Under the pieces are notes generated by a model. It saw only the letters and a program-made list of their open reading frames with translations. It searched no databases and was not told where the DNA came from. 64,000 nucleotides of DNA from Arenibacter sp. 6A1. Lineage in GTDB: Bacteria > Bacteroidota > Bacteroidia > Flavobacteriales > Flavobacteriaceae. Shown here piece by piece: positions 17,011 to 25,154 of this stretch. Position 1 is the stretch's first letter. Each line of letters begins with the position of its first letter. The translations under genes and the position numbers were made by a program. The stretch lies in assembly GCF_012272855.1 (NCBI RefSeq), contig NZ_JAAXCQ010000004.1:1-64000 (forward strand), in the 5' to 3' direction.

Positions 17011-17850
17011 TTATTCGTGTAGGACCAGAAAGGGAATATGGGTATGGTAACTGATTTCTTTTACCGTTGGCCTAAAGAGGATTCGTTGTAAAAAATTAAG
17101 ATTTTTAGCCACCATAGCGATCATATTTATTCCATGGCTTTTTACATACTCCTGCAGGCTGGTTTCTATATTCTTTCCTTGAATTGCCTGAAAACTATGG
17201 GGTATTTCTTTTAAATAATCGTGTAAAATCTCCTTATTTTCATTCTGTTGATCGGACAGGGCTTCTTGCTTCCCAAAAACATAGACAATTCTGAGTGTGG
17301 CCTTATTCATATGAACCATTTTCGTTAAGGCATCTAGGACGTTTATACTGTAGTTGACACGGAAATCCGTAGCGAAGGCGATTTCTATGGGCTTTATATA
17401 GCGTGCATTCTTTGGCACTATCAACAAGGGGCATTTTACCTTTGTCATGACATCTCCGGTATTACTCCCCAGGGTGAACTTCCTTAAGCCGCTCCCGCCC
17501 TTGGTGCCCATAATGATTAGGTCTATTTTTTTGTCCACAATTTCCTTCCTAATAGATTCTACTAAAAAAGCATATACCACGTTGGTTACAAAACTGTGGT
17601 TAGCGTTGGGAGGGAGTCTCTTGATACGTTGTAGTACCAGCTGCATTTGCGACATACTTTCTTTGATAGCGATATCTTCCATGAGTCCGGCTGTCGTAAA
17701 TACCTCTTCATCATCTTCCATAATTTCCATGACAGAATCGATATGAAGGATATGAAATACACATTTGGTATTTTTAAACAATTCCATTCCATATTCCATG
17801 GCCTGCCATGCATTCTCAGAAAAATCTGTAGGTATCAATAGCTGTTTCAC
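17011..17850 (-). CDS. Universal stress protein, two UspA domains (USP 2)
   Basis: A 279-residue tandem UspA protein starting KQLLIPTDFSENAWQAM. The ATP signature is G115-x2-G118-x9-G128-S (MGTKGGSGLRKFTLGS) in domain 1. Domain 2 (about 150-279, IEIAFATDFRVNY) has no glycine signature. It shares the SENAW start pattern with USPs 3 and 4, so these are close paralogs. The operator at 18139-18150 has a good minus-strand -7 box at 18115-18108, which predicts a roughly 250-nt leader. The 3' end runs into a dispersed repeat. Confidence 0.9.
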   Translation of the reverse strand: MKQLLIPTDFSENAWQAMEYGMELFKNTKCVFHILHIDSVMEIMEDDEEVFTTAGLMEDIAIKESMSQMQLVLQRIKRLPPNANHSFVTNVVYAFLVESIRKEIVDKKIDLIIMGTKGGSGLRKFTLGSNTGDVMTKVKCPLLIVPKNARYIKPIEIAFATDFRVNYSINVLDALTKMVHMNKATLRIVYVFGKQEALSDQQNENKEILHDYLKEIPHSFQAIQGKNIETSLQEYVKSHGINMIAMVAKNLNFLQRILFRPTVKEISYHTHIPFLVLHE

Positions 17851-18138
17851 ATCAGTATATTTTACGGATTATTTGTTGTTTATAGTACGAGGAGTATGCT
17901 TCTGGAAACCGAGAAAATGCCAAATCCATTTTACTTTTCTATCCCCCTCCTTCTTATAAAACTACACTATCTTAGTAGGTGATAGGGCCAATTTACATGT
18001 ACGCCCCATCACTGTGTTTGGTTGTCTTTTTTTATAGGCTGTTTTACTCAATGCCACTGTATGACACCAAAAAGTAGGCAATGTTGTTCTTAAAAATTTT
18101 ATACCCATAAAGATACTCTAGATACTGACTCCCTTAAA
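17851..18138. other. Leader region of USP 2
   Basis: About 290 bp without an open frame. A minus-strand promoter box TATCTTTA at 18115-18108 is spaced 23 nt from the shared operator, so most of this stretch may be 5' untranslated RNA of USP 2. Confidence 0.45.
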
Positions 18139-18150
18139 TGATTGTGGTCA
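18139..18150. promoter_or_regulatory. Bidirectional Crp/Fnr-type operator TGATTGTGGTCA
   Basis: Exact consensus. On the plus strand the -7 box TAATTTTA is at 18174-18181, and on the minus strand TATCTTTA is at 18115-18108; both are 23 nt from the palindrome. The plus target is the 84-residue gene at 18204 (53 bp away). The minus target is USP 2. Confidence 0.75.
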
Positions 18151-18203
18151 TTTCAACTTTCTTTTTAAGGTGATAATTTTACCATATACCTAAAAAAAAC
18201 GAC

Positions 18204-18458
18204 ATGTGGGCTGTTGCCAAAATACAGCATCTTAAAACCGATGCGGATAGACTTAAGATTATCCGAAACCTCAATAGAATACTCGACATAAGAGTTGTTG
18301 ATGTTGATGTGTTGGGAGGGAAATTATTTTTCCGTTATAAGAACAGCTTTGCTTTTGAACAGGCCAAACTAGAACTATATAGAATAGGATATCCTATGGT
18401 TACTTACACACGTTCGGGGGAACCGAACGAATCTACAGACCAATCTTATTGGACCTAA
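18204..18458 (+). CDS. Small HMA-fold-like protein without CxxC
   Basis: An 84-residue cytoplasmic protein. The middle part (NRILDIRVVDVDVLGGKLFF, then FEQAKLELYRIGYP) follows the beta-alpha-beta-beta-alpha-beta rhythm of heavy-metal-associated (HMA) domains. The metal-binding CxxC is absent, so copper binding of the usual kind is not expected. It is the first plus-strand gene in this stress block. It sits 53 bp from an operator with a correctly spaced -7 box and shares that operator with the divergent USP 2. Confidence 0.55.
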   Translation: MWAVAKIQHLKTDADRLKIIRNLNRILDIRVVDVDVLGGKLFFRYKNSFAFEQAKLELYRIGYPMVTYTRSGEPNESTDQSYWT

Positions 18459-18528
18459 TAAAGTAGCGCCTTTACTTTGGTGCATTACCTTTTGTATCTT
18501 TTCAATGACCAGTTTGGCGCCTTGCCCT

Positions 18529-19380
18529 TTACCCCATCTTAGCGGTATCTCTCAGGACCAAAAAGGGCACTTTGGTATAGAGTCCGATGGCATCTACATT
18601 TTGTTTTACCAGCAATTTTTCTAAAAACGTATGCGACCGATTCATCATCACCAAAAGGTCTAACTGATACAGGTCTATATATTCTTGAACGGCATTGGGC
18701 ATGTTATGGCCTTCCATTTCTTTAAACTGTGGCTTTACTGCTGCCAAATCTGCTTGCAGATACTCTTTGTTTTTTTGTTGAACAGGGGTTAAGCTTTTAG
18801 CTTCCAAGACATGCATGACAATAAGGGTTGCTTTATGCATAAGGCTTAGGTCTATGATGAATTGTAATTCGTCTTTCTTGTAATGGGTTAAATAATCTGA
18901 GGGAAATAAGATAGAGCCGATTTTTTCAAAATCATAGTAAGCGGGCACCAACAATACCGGTATCTTGGCCTTGCGAATGACCTGTACACTATTGGTGCCT
19001 AGAAATATTTCTTTGACCCCCGAAGCACCTTGGGTCCCCATAACAATAAGGTCGACTCCTTCGCTCTGGCACAGCTCCATAATTTCATCGGTCAAGGTGT
19101 TAAAGGCCGAGACCGTTTTAAACCGATGATTGGGATTGGGGTGATGTCTTTTAATGTCCTTCAGGATTTTCTCCAATCTGGCCACGGAATCATCTACTCC
19201 CGAATCGGGGATAGCGGTAAAATCTGGCCCTCCTATGAGATAATCGATTCTATAAAAAGCAGGTGTATAAACATGTAAAATATACAAGGTGCACTTTTCA
19301 TTTTTAAAAAACTGCAAGGCATAGGAAATGGCATTCCATGCATTTTCTGAAAAGTCGGTGGGCAAGACTATTTTTTTCAT
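18529..19380 (-). CDS. Universal stress protein, two UspA domains (USP 3)
   Basis: A 283-residue tandem UspA protein (KKIVLPTDFSENAWNAI). The ATP signature is G115-x2-G118-x9-G128-T (MGTQGASGVKEIFLGT). Domain 2 begins near 152 (ILFPSDYLTHY) and lacks the glycine motif. The 90-bp leader element lies directly before the start, and its intact upstream ORF overlaps this ATG as ATGA. No operator of its own is visible in the 312 bp to the VOC gene, so it may be read from the USP 4 promoter through the VOC gene. Confidence 0.9.
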   Translation of the reverse strand: MKKIVLPTDFSENAWNAISYALQFFKNEKCTLYILHVYTPAFYRIDYLIGGPDFTAIPDSGVDDSVARLEKILKDIKRHHPNPNHRFKTVSAFNTLTDEIMELCQSEGVDLIVMGTQGASGVKEIFLGTNSVQVIRKAKIPVLLVPAYYDFEKIGSILFPSDYLTHYKKDELQFIIDLSLMHKATLIVMHVLEAKSLTPVQQKNKEYLQADLAAVKPQFKEMEGHNMPNAVQEYIDLYQLDLLVMMNRSHTFLEKLLVKQNVDAIGLYTKVPFLVLRDTAKMG

Positions 19381-19470
19381 AGGTAGCTATATTGTTTTTT
19401 AACGACCGTAAGTAATTCAAATAACTGAATTCGTATGTACGTCCAATTCTTGGTCATGTTATTTACAAGC
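19381..19470 (-). promoter_or_regulatory. Conserved 90-bp leader element, copy D (intact uORF)
   Basis: The distal heptamer ATGACCA is at 19457-19451 and the proximal diverged heptamer ACGGTCG at 19409-19403, 48 bp apart. Read from the distal ATG it encodes an uninterrupted 26-codon peptide (MTKNWTYIRIQLFELLTVVK, then KQYSYL) whose TGA overlaps the USP 3 ATG. Translational coupling is possible. Confidence 0.65.
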
Positions 19471-19692
19471 TACATCCCAATAAGAAGGTTGCTTCTCCCT
19501 GTATCAACCCTAAAGGTAAAGCCCTCCTAAGCTCAGGACTTCCAAATCACACAAAAACACCTTGGATAGATTGTAGCGCCTACGGCCCTACTCTACACAA
19601 AGTATAAAATCAAAATAATGGACCCGTACATGGTTCGTTTCCCGGAGCTATACAGTTTATTATAAATGATTATTGTTGTATTTCACCTACCG
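19471..19692. other. Intergenic region, nothing recognised
   Basis: Together with the leader element this makes a 312-bp gap between the VOC gene and USP 3. I see no operator, repeat or open frame in it. Confidence 0.4.
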
Positions 19693-20058
19693 CTACTTAT
19701 TCGAGTGCAGACCGATTTTATTCCCTTCTGTATCTATAAAATGAGTAAAAAATCCAAATTCCCCGATCGCTGTTTTAGGAAGGAGCAGCTTCCCTCCTGC
19801 TTCTTCGATACGTCCTGCTTCAATAGCCACATCTTCACAAGAAAAATAAATAAGGGTACCATTAGCGCTAGGTTTGTTTTCCTTTGATTGCACCAATGAG
19901 CCTGCTGAGCCTATTTTATTGGGTTCCCCGAACATATACATTTTACTATCGGGCATTTCAATAAATTGAAATTCTAAATCAAAAACCTTGGCATAAAAAT
20001 CCTTAGCTCTCTCTAGATCGATTGTGGCGATCTCAAACCATTGTACCGGGTTATTCAT
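19693..20058 (-). CDS. VOC-family (glyoxalase/bleomycin-resistance fold) protein
   Basis: A 121-residue vicinal-oxygen-chelate protein. I use the ATG giving MNNPVQWFEIATIDLERAKD, because the fold starts there; an upstream in-frame ATG adds 43 unlikely residues that cover the promoter. The pattern is one repeat pair: WFEIATIDLERAKDFYAKVF, TLIYFSCEDVAIEAGRIEEA and an FIDTEGNKIGLH end. Metal ligands are only partly visible (E at the C-terminal FIDTEGN region), and the substrate is unknown. The operator at 20188 with a TAATTTTA box gives a leader of about 95 nt. Confidence 0.8.
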   Translation of the reverse strand: MNNPVQWFEIATIDLERAKDFYAKVFDLEFQFIEMPDSKMYMFGEPNKIGSAGSLVQSKENKPSANGTLIYFSCEDVAIEAGRIEEAGGKLLLPKTAIGEFGFFTHFIDTEGNKIGLHSNK

Positions 20059-20187
20059 TTTTATATCATTTTTTAAGTTCACAATTGCTGTTAATAGGAT
20101 GCTACAATCCTTGTCTGGCATGCCTTCTTGATCGGAAAACCACCTAAAACTCGACTTAAAATTACTTTTTAAAAAAAGTGGAAACAA

Positions 20188-20199
20188 TGATTTTTATCA
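20188..20199 (-). promoter_or_regulatory. Crp/Fnr-type operator TGATTTTTATCA
   Basis: Exact consensus between USP 4 and the VOC gene. The -7 box TAATTTTA is at 20164-20157 after exactly 23 nt. It lies 129 bp before the VOC start. Confidence 0.75.
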
Positions 20200-20222
20200 G
20201 GCCAACAAGCTAGGGTAAGCCC

Positions 20223-21083
20223 TTAGCCATGAATTACTAATAGAGGTATGTTAGCGTAATAACTATTGTTTTCGGTCTTTGCTTTAAAGAATAGTTGTTG
20301 GAGAAAATTTACGTTTTTTCCGACTAACAAAATCATTTCTGCCCTTTGGGAATCGACAAAATCTTGAATGGCCGTGGTAATTTTTTTATGGGTGAAATCG
20401 TGAAAACTATGGGCCTCGGTAAAAGATTCTTCCAAATAATCGCGCAAATAGATTTTGTTGCTAGATTGGTATTCCGTAAAATTACCGTTGAGTTTAGACG
20501 CATTCATTATGCGCAGGGTAGATTGGCTAATGGTCAATATTTCGGCCATGGTCTTTAGGAACTCAAAGGAATAAAAGGTGGTAAAATCTGTTGGAAAAAC
20601 AATTTCCTGAGGGATCTTAAAAGTCACTTTTTCTGGAATTACCATGGTATTGCAGCGTACCTTGGTCAACACATCCCTGGTATTGCTTCCGATAATGGTC
20701 TCTGGGGATTGCTTTACATTAATCCCCTTAGCCCCCATGACAATAAGGTCTATTTTTAAATTGTCTATCCTGCCCCTTATCGCATCTACCAGGTTGCCAT
20801 GATCCTGAATGCTCCGGAAGTGGTGCTCTGTGTGTAATTGGTTCTGCCGTAATTGCTTTAACAATAGCCCCATTTTTACCGTGGAACAAGAAAAGTCCTT
20901 TAAAGCTACTCCTTGTCCTTGCCTATAAGTATCCAAAGAAAATTCTGCCGATAAAGGGGACTGCTCATCCTCTACATGCAATAAGAAAAAATTACAAGGC
21001 GTATGGGTATACAATACCACTATATACTGGATGGCATTCCAAGAATTTTCCGAAAAGTCTGTTGGTATTAATATGTTCTTCAT
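20223..21083 (-). CDS. Universal stress protein, two UspA domains (USP 4, altered ATP loop)
   Basis: A 286-residue tandem UspA protein from the start MKNILIPTDFSENSWNAI; the longer frame upstream runs through the promoter and operator and is rejected. The ATP loop reads MGAKGINVKQSPETIIGSNT, with eleven instead of nine residues between the second and third glycines, so ATP binding may be changed. Domain 2 starts at IVFPTDFTTFY. An ideal operator and an exact TACATTTG -7 box precede it. The VOC gene and USP 3 follow in the same direction. Confidence 0.9.
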   Translation of the reverse strand: MKNILIPTDFSENSWNAIQYIVVLYTHTPCNFFLLHVEDEQSPLSAEFSLDTYRQGQGVALKDFSCSTVKMGLLLKQLRQNQLHTEHHFRSIQDHGNLVDAIRGRIDNLKIDLIVMGAKGINVKQSPETIIGSNTRDVLTKVRCNTMVIPEKVTFKIPQEIVFPTDFTTFYSFEFLKTMAEILTISQSTLRIMNASKLNGNFTEYQSSNKIYLRDYLEESFTEAHSFHDFTHKKITTAIQDFVDSQRAEMILLVGKNVNFLQQLFFKAKTENNSYYANIPLLVIHG

Positions 21084-21411
21084 TAAAAACTGCTTCACGG
21101 TCAAATGTAGAACTATGGGTATTTCAAAAACATGATAAAAATCACTTTTCAAAAAAGTTTCTCTTCCCTTAGAAAAGACGAGCAGTAGAAAAATCTATTT
21201 ATAGGCCAATTCTGATATCTATATACTTAATTATAAATATTTTATCCGTGGAGAATTTATAAAAAATAAGCTACCCTTTTAGAGTACTCCGACAGCCATG
21301 GGTGTTAAATTTGTTATAAGCGGAAAAAAGACAGCTTTTCTTGTTTTCGGTCAAGGATCAATACCCTCATCTTAAGGCTTAGAAGAAGAGGGCATTGATA
21401 TAAGTAGCTCC
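21084..21411. other. Promoter region of USP 4 and 3' region of the Crp-type regulator
   Basis: About 330 bp that contain the USP 4 -7 box (21109-21102) and operator (21133-21144). The rest (21145-21411) is AT-rich with no open frame or repeat that I recognise. Confidence 0.5.
21133..21144 (-). promoter_or_regulatory. Crp/Fnr-type operator TGATAAAAATCA
   Basis: Exact consensus, 49 bp before the USP 4 ATG. The -7 box TACATTTG (a perfect TAnnTTTG) is at 21109-21102 after exactly 23 nt. It is the clearest example of the promoter class in this window. Confidence 0.8.
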
Positions 21412-22464
21412 TTAATTTACGTATTGAAGGGCTTTTAATTCTACAATTCTAATATTTCTACCTTCTATGGCAATCAACCCTTCTTTTTTAAATCCTGAAA
21501 GGGTTCTGATAAGGCTTTCGGTAGCAATCCCGGCTACACTGGCCAAATCTGTCCTAGAGATCTTTATGGGTTCTTCGGTATCCTTGCCTAATATTTCTGC
21601 AAACTGCAGCAGCGTCTGTGCCGTTTTTTTACGCACCGAACTATAGGCCATATGTAGTAACTGTCCCTTAATTTCCGTAAGGTTATCCGAAAACAACTCC
21701 ATCAATTCCATAGAAAGCGTATGGTTTTCTTCTAGAATGGATTTTAGGGTGTCCTTGGTGGTCCATGCCAACTGTACCGCTTCTATGACCGTGGCCGATT
21801 CTTGATAAGGAATATTGTCCAAAAATGAGGTAAACCCTAAAAAATCTTCCTTTTTATACAGAGAAGTGATCAATTCCTTCCCATCTTCATCCATTTTATG
21901 GCATTTCACAAGACCATTTAGAATCAAATAAATTCTATTGGAAGGTTCGCCCTCATTAAAAATCATTTCACCTTTCTTGTAGCTTGTCGTTTGCCCCTTT
22001 TCGCTAAAAAAAAGCTTTAATTGGGCAAGGTTGTTCAGCCTATCCCCGGTATGGGATGTTTCCGAGGCACCTTGGTTCCCCAATCTTGATAAAAGAATCG
22101 ATTTTGCCAAACGGCTCTCTACCGCACTGATAAGGTCTTCTTCCTCAAAAGGTTTTGTCAGATAGTCGTCGGCGCCCATATCCATTCCCTTTCTAATTTC
22201 CTTGTGTTCGGTTTTTGCCGATAAAAAAATAAAGGGAATATTTTTGGTGGCCTCCTTTTCCGAAATAGCTTGTAAAACACCGTATCCATTTACTTCGGGC
22301 ATCATAATATCGCATACAATAAGATCGGGCAGTAGTTCCATGGCAGTTTCTATACCTATTTTTCCATTGGAAGCCGTGGTTACCTCATATCCGGAGAGCT
22401 CTAATAGCTCGGCGGTATTTTCTCTTAAAGCGAGATCATCTTCTATTAAAAGTATTTTCTTCAT
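21412..22464 (-). CDS. Response regulator with Crp/Fnr output (receiver-cNMP_binding-HTH_Crp)
   Basis: A 350-residue fusion. Residues 1-120 are a complete receiver: D9-D10, phospho-acceptor Asp52 in IVCDIMMP, Ser82 and Lys104 in LTKPF. Residues about 145-265 are a Crp/Fnr sensor jelly roll (KKGEMIFNEGEPSNRIYLIL). Residues about 275-345 are the winged helix, with recognition helix GIATESLIRTLSGF. Its Glu and Arg align with E209 and R213 of FNR, which contact TGA half-sites, while the FNR Ser212 position is Ile. This fits the operator ATGAY-N4-RTCAK found across the window. No FNR cysteine cluster is visible. It overlaps the kinase gene upstream by 4 bp, so kinase and regulator are a cognate pair. 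Confidence 0.88.
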   Translation of the reverse strand: MKKILLIEDDLALRENTAELLELSGYEVTTASNGKIGIETAMELLPDLIVCDIMMPEVNGYGVLQAISEKEATKNIPFIFLSAKTEHKEIRKGMDMGADDYLTKPFEEEDLISAVESRLAKSILLSRLGNQGASETSHTGDRLNNLAQLKLFFSEKGQTTSYKKGEMIFNEGEPSNRIYLILNGLVKCHKMDEDGKELITSLYKKEDFLGFTSFLDNIPYQESATVIEAVQLAWTTKDTLKSILEENHTLSMELMELFSDNLTEIKGQLLHMAYSSVRKKTAQTLLQFAEILGKDTEEPIKISRTDLASVAGIATESLIRTLSGFKKEGLIAIEGRNIRIVELKALQYVN

Positions 22465-23984
22465 TTGCTAATTTTTTCTTCAACATTTACGGGGATACGA
22501 ACCGTAAAAGTAGATCCTTTATTTTCCTCACTAAAAAAATATAAAGAAGCCCCTAAATTCTCTAGATGCTGCTTTGCTATATTGAGTCCAATCCCAGTAC
22601 CTTGGTTGACCAAGGCATTTTCGGCCCTAAAATAACGATTAAAAATATATTTCTGCTCCTTGGCCGGAATCCCAATACCGGCATCGATGATCTGAAGCAC
22701 TATTCCCTCTTTTTCCTGGGTAACTTCCATGGTAATGATAGAATTTTCGGGGGAATATTTAATGGCGTTATGTACCAGATTGGACAATACCAATTCCAAG
22801 GTTTTCTCATCAAAATTAAGGATGATATTATCTATATTCTCCGGATATACTATTTTCTGCCCTGGTTTTAGCAGCATATTGGCATCGTAGACTACTTCAT
22901 TGACCAATTTGCTCAGGGGGAACATTTCTATTTTATAGTTTACTTTCCCGGATTCTAGGCGTTCTACCGACAAGAAATCACTAAGAATAGTATCTAACTG
23001 CCTTACCTTGTTTTTTATAGTATTTACGTGCTTATCTCGCTTCTGTTGCTGTTCGGTTTGGGTATATTTAGACAATAGGGTAACAGAGGTAAGAATACTG
23101 CTCAATGGTGTTTTAAACTCATGGGAAACCAAGGACAAGAACCTTGTTTTTAACTCATTGAGTTCCTTTTCCTTGGCCAAGGCAATGGTGAGCTGTTCTG
23201 TTCTCTTCTCTACTGTTTTTTCTAATCGTTCGGTATAATTTTTACTTTCGGTAACATCTAGAACCATGGCCACAAAAGCCTCCCTATCGCCCATATTGGA
23301 CAATTGTAAGTGTACCTCAACAGGGTACAAACTGCCATCTTTTCGCAGGTGGGAAGTCTCGAACTTAATTTTTAATTCTTCCCGTTTTAATAGGGGATTT
23401 AAAAGTTTTCCGAATTCTTCTTCATTGAGCTCTGGTTTTATATCTAAAGGCGTCAAGGCTTTAAATTCCTCCAAGGTGTAGCCCATGTTTTTCTGTGCCC
23501 CTTTGTTGACATTGATAAACTTATAGGATTCCACATCAAAAATATAGATCTCACTTAGGGAGTCTTCAAAGATTTTTGCCCAATGGCTTAATTCTGTCTC
23601 CTTTCGTTTTCGTTCCGTAATATCAATCACCAACGCCATCACATAGGTTTCCCCATAGATCTCAAAAGGATTTAGTCCAGCTTCTACCGGAAATTCCTCC
23701 CCGTTTTTACGGATCCCATACAGGTCGCGACCGTGCCCCATTTGCCTTTTGGCACTTTTATCCATAAAATGGTTAAAATGCCCCCCATGGGCGTGGCGAT
23801 ATTTCATGGGTATTAAAAGGTTCAAGGGTTGGCCAAGTAAACTATCCTTTTCATATCCAAACATCTCTTCGGCCGAAGAATTCGTGGCCACAATGACCTG
23901 AGATTGGTTGACCACAATGATACCCTCAGAAATCCCTTCGGAAAGTAAATTAAAAATATTACTGTTTTTTAGAAAACTTTTCAT
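22461..23984 (-). CDS. PAS-PAS histidine kinase (FixL-like layout)
   Basis: A 507-residue soluble kinase with two PAS/PAC units (about 10-125 and 135-250), a coiled coil (250-280), HisKA with His288 in SLVSHEFKTPLSSI, and HATPase_c with NLVHNAIKYS and GTGIGLNIAKQHLENLG. PAS 1 resembles the FixL sensor (LNLLIPMKYRHAHGGHF, then MGHGRDLYGIRKNGEEFPVE). From memory of FixL, its haem-ligand His aligns with Arg80 in SAKRQMG, so classical haem binding is doubtful. Its stop overlaps the start of the Crp-type regulator by 4 bp. An operator lies 23 bp before its ATG, suggesting autoregulation. Confidence 0.9.
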   Translation of the reverse strand: MKSFLKNSNIFNLLSEGISEGIIVVNQSQVIVATNSSAEEMFGYEKDSLLGQPLNLLIPMKYRHAHGGHFNHFMDKSAKRQMGHGRDLYGIRKNGEEFPVEAGLNPFEIYGETYVMALVIDITERKRKETELSHWAKIFEDSLSEIYIFDVESYKFINVNKGAQKNMGYTLEEFKALTPLDIKPELNEEEFGKLLNPLLKREELKIKFETSHLRKDGSLYPVEVHLQLSNMGDREAFVAMVLDVTESKNYTERLEKTVEKRTEQLTIALAKEKELNELKTRFLSLVSHEFKTPLSSILTSVTLLSKYTQTEQQQKRDKHVNTIKNKVRQLDTILSDFLSVERLESGKVNYKIEMFPLSKLVNEVVYDANMLLKPGQKIVYPENIDNIILNFDEKTLELVLSNLVHNAIKYSPENSIITMEVTQEKEGIVLQIIDAGIGIPAKEQKYIFNRYFRAENALVNQGTGIGLNIAKQHLENLGASLYFFSEENKGSTFTVRIPVNVEEKISK

Positions 23985-24423
23985 AATTCAAAGTTAATTT
24001 TTTTTACTGATTACAATCATGAATTACCCCATAGGAACGTCCTATTTTTATACAATATGGGCAGTTTTCTAATAAATCCGGCAAAAAAATAATCAATATA
24101 CAAAATTAGGCCTTCTTTATTTTATAAAACTACTATCATAGTATTTTTGTAAGAGGGTGATTGCTTTTTAAAACCCCATTTATATGCCTCAAACAATGAC
24201 TGTACATGCCAGTTTATGCATTTTAGGGCATTCTTATAGTGTTCATTACTAGATATATACAAAGAATCCACGGTACATTAGGCAGTAATACCGATCATTT
24301 AACTTTGAAAGAAAAAAAGAAATAAAAAAGGAAGAAAAATTAAATTTAATTGGAGGAAACAGCTTCATTTTTAGAAGTCCCATGTGTTGCTACCAAGGTG
24401 TTCCCTCCAAAAAAGATAAGGGT
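23985..24423. other. Divergent region between the kinase and deoD
   Basis: About 440 bp with an operator (24008-24019) near the kinase start and a plus-strand -7 box (24043-24050). No reliable open frame is seen. GGAGG at about 24351 precedes an in-frame ATG at 24382 that would add 14 residues to DeoD. The long leader could hide a small RNA. Confidence 0.45.
24008..24019. promoter_or_regulatory. Crp/Fnr-type operator TGATTACAATCA at the regulator operon
   Basis: Exact consensus. On the minus strand it sits only 23 bp before the kinase ATG, too close for activation but suitable for repression. On the plus strand a -7 box TATTTTTA is at 24043-24050 after exactly 23 nt, directing a transcript toward deoD. 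Confidence 0.65.
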
Positions 24424-25122
24424 ATGAGTATTCATATTGAAGCCAAAAAGGGAGACATTGCCTCGACAGTATTATTGCCCGGTGACCCTATGCGGGCAAA
24501 ATGGATTGCCGAGACATTTTTGGAAAATGTCTTTTGCTACAATGATGTCAGGGGAATGTTGGGATTTACCGGCAGTTTTAAAGGAAAGAAAATATCGGTA
24601 CAGGGCAGTGGCATGGGAATCCCATCGGCCTTAATTTACTGTCATGAACTCATAACGGACTATGATGTAAAACATCTTATCCGGGTAGGGTCTGCCGGGT
24701 CATATCAGGAAGATGTGCATATCAGGGATATCGTATTGGCCATGTCGGCCTCGTCTACTTCGGGCATCAACAATTCACGTTTTATCAATGCCGATTTTTC
24801 ACCGACAGCAGATTTTGGGTTGTTGCTGAAAGCGGCCAACTATGCCAACAAAAATAATATAAATGTAAAAGCGGGCAATGTCCTTACTTCTGACGAATTC
24901 TATGAAGACGACCCCGAATCCTATAAACTATGGGCCTCCTATGGTGTGCTTTGTGTAGAAATGGAGGCGGCCGGCCTCTATACCATAGCGGCAAAACACC
25001 GGGTTCAAGCGCTCGCTATATTAACCATCTCCGATTCTCTGGTCACTGGCCAACGAACGACGGCCGATGAACGGGAAAGCTCCTTTACAGAAATGATTCA
25101 AATGGCCTTGAATATTTCCTAA
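24424..25122 (+). CDS. deoD: Purine-nucleoside phosphorylase, DeoD type
   Basis: A 232-residue hexameric-type purine-nucleoside phosphorylase, which converts purine nucleosides and phosphate to base and ribose 1-phosphate in salvage. Family marks are the phosphate/nucleoside loop VLLPGDPMRAKWIAE near the start, SGMGIPSALIY, the IRVGSAGSY strand, VEMEAAGLY (ribose-binding Glu) and ILTISDSL with the catalytic Asp. I start at MSIHIEAKKG, matching the family N-terminus; the ATG 42 bp upstream would add CCYQGVPSKKDKG. It stands alone on the plus strand, perhaps with a long leader from the operator at 24008. Confidence 0.92.
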   Translation: MSIHIEAKKGDIASTVLLPGDPMRAKWIAETFLENVFCYNDVRGMLGFTGSFKGKKISVQGSGMGIPSALIYCHELITDYDVKHLIRVGSAGSYQEDVHIRDIVLAMSASSTSGINNSRFINADFSPTADFGLLLKAANYANKNNINVKAGNVLTSDEFYEDDPESYKLWASYGVLCVEMEAAGLYTIAAKHRVQALAILTISDSLVTGQRTTADERESSFTEMIQMALNIS

Positions 25123-25154
25123 ACCATAAAACATGATTATCCCTGCTACCGGTG

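Noticed and set aside
21084-21152. Longer N-terminus for USP 4 from 21152
   Set aside because: It would translate through the -7 box and the operator, and USP homology starts at the ATG at 21083.
22461-23984. Calling the PAS kinase FixL
   Set aside because: The aligned haem-ligand position appears to be Arg, and the output partner is a Crp-type fusion, not a FixJ-type regulator.
24054-24381. Riboswitch before deoD
   Set aside because: No purine-riboswitch core or other known aptamer pattern is visible in the leader.
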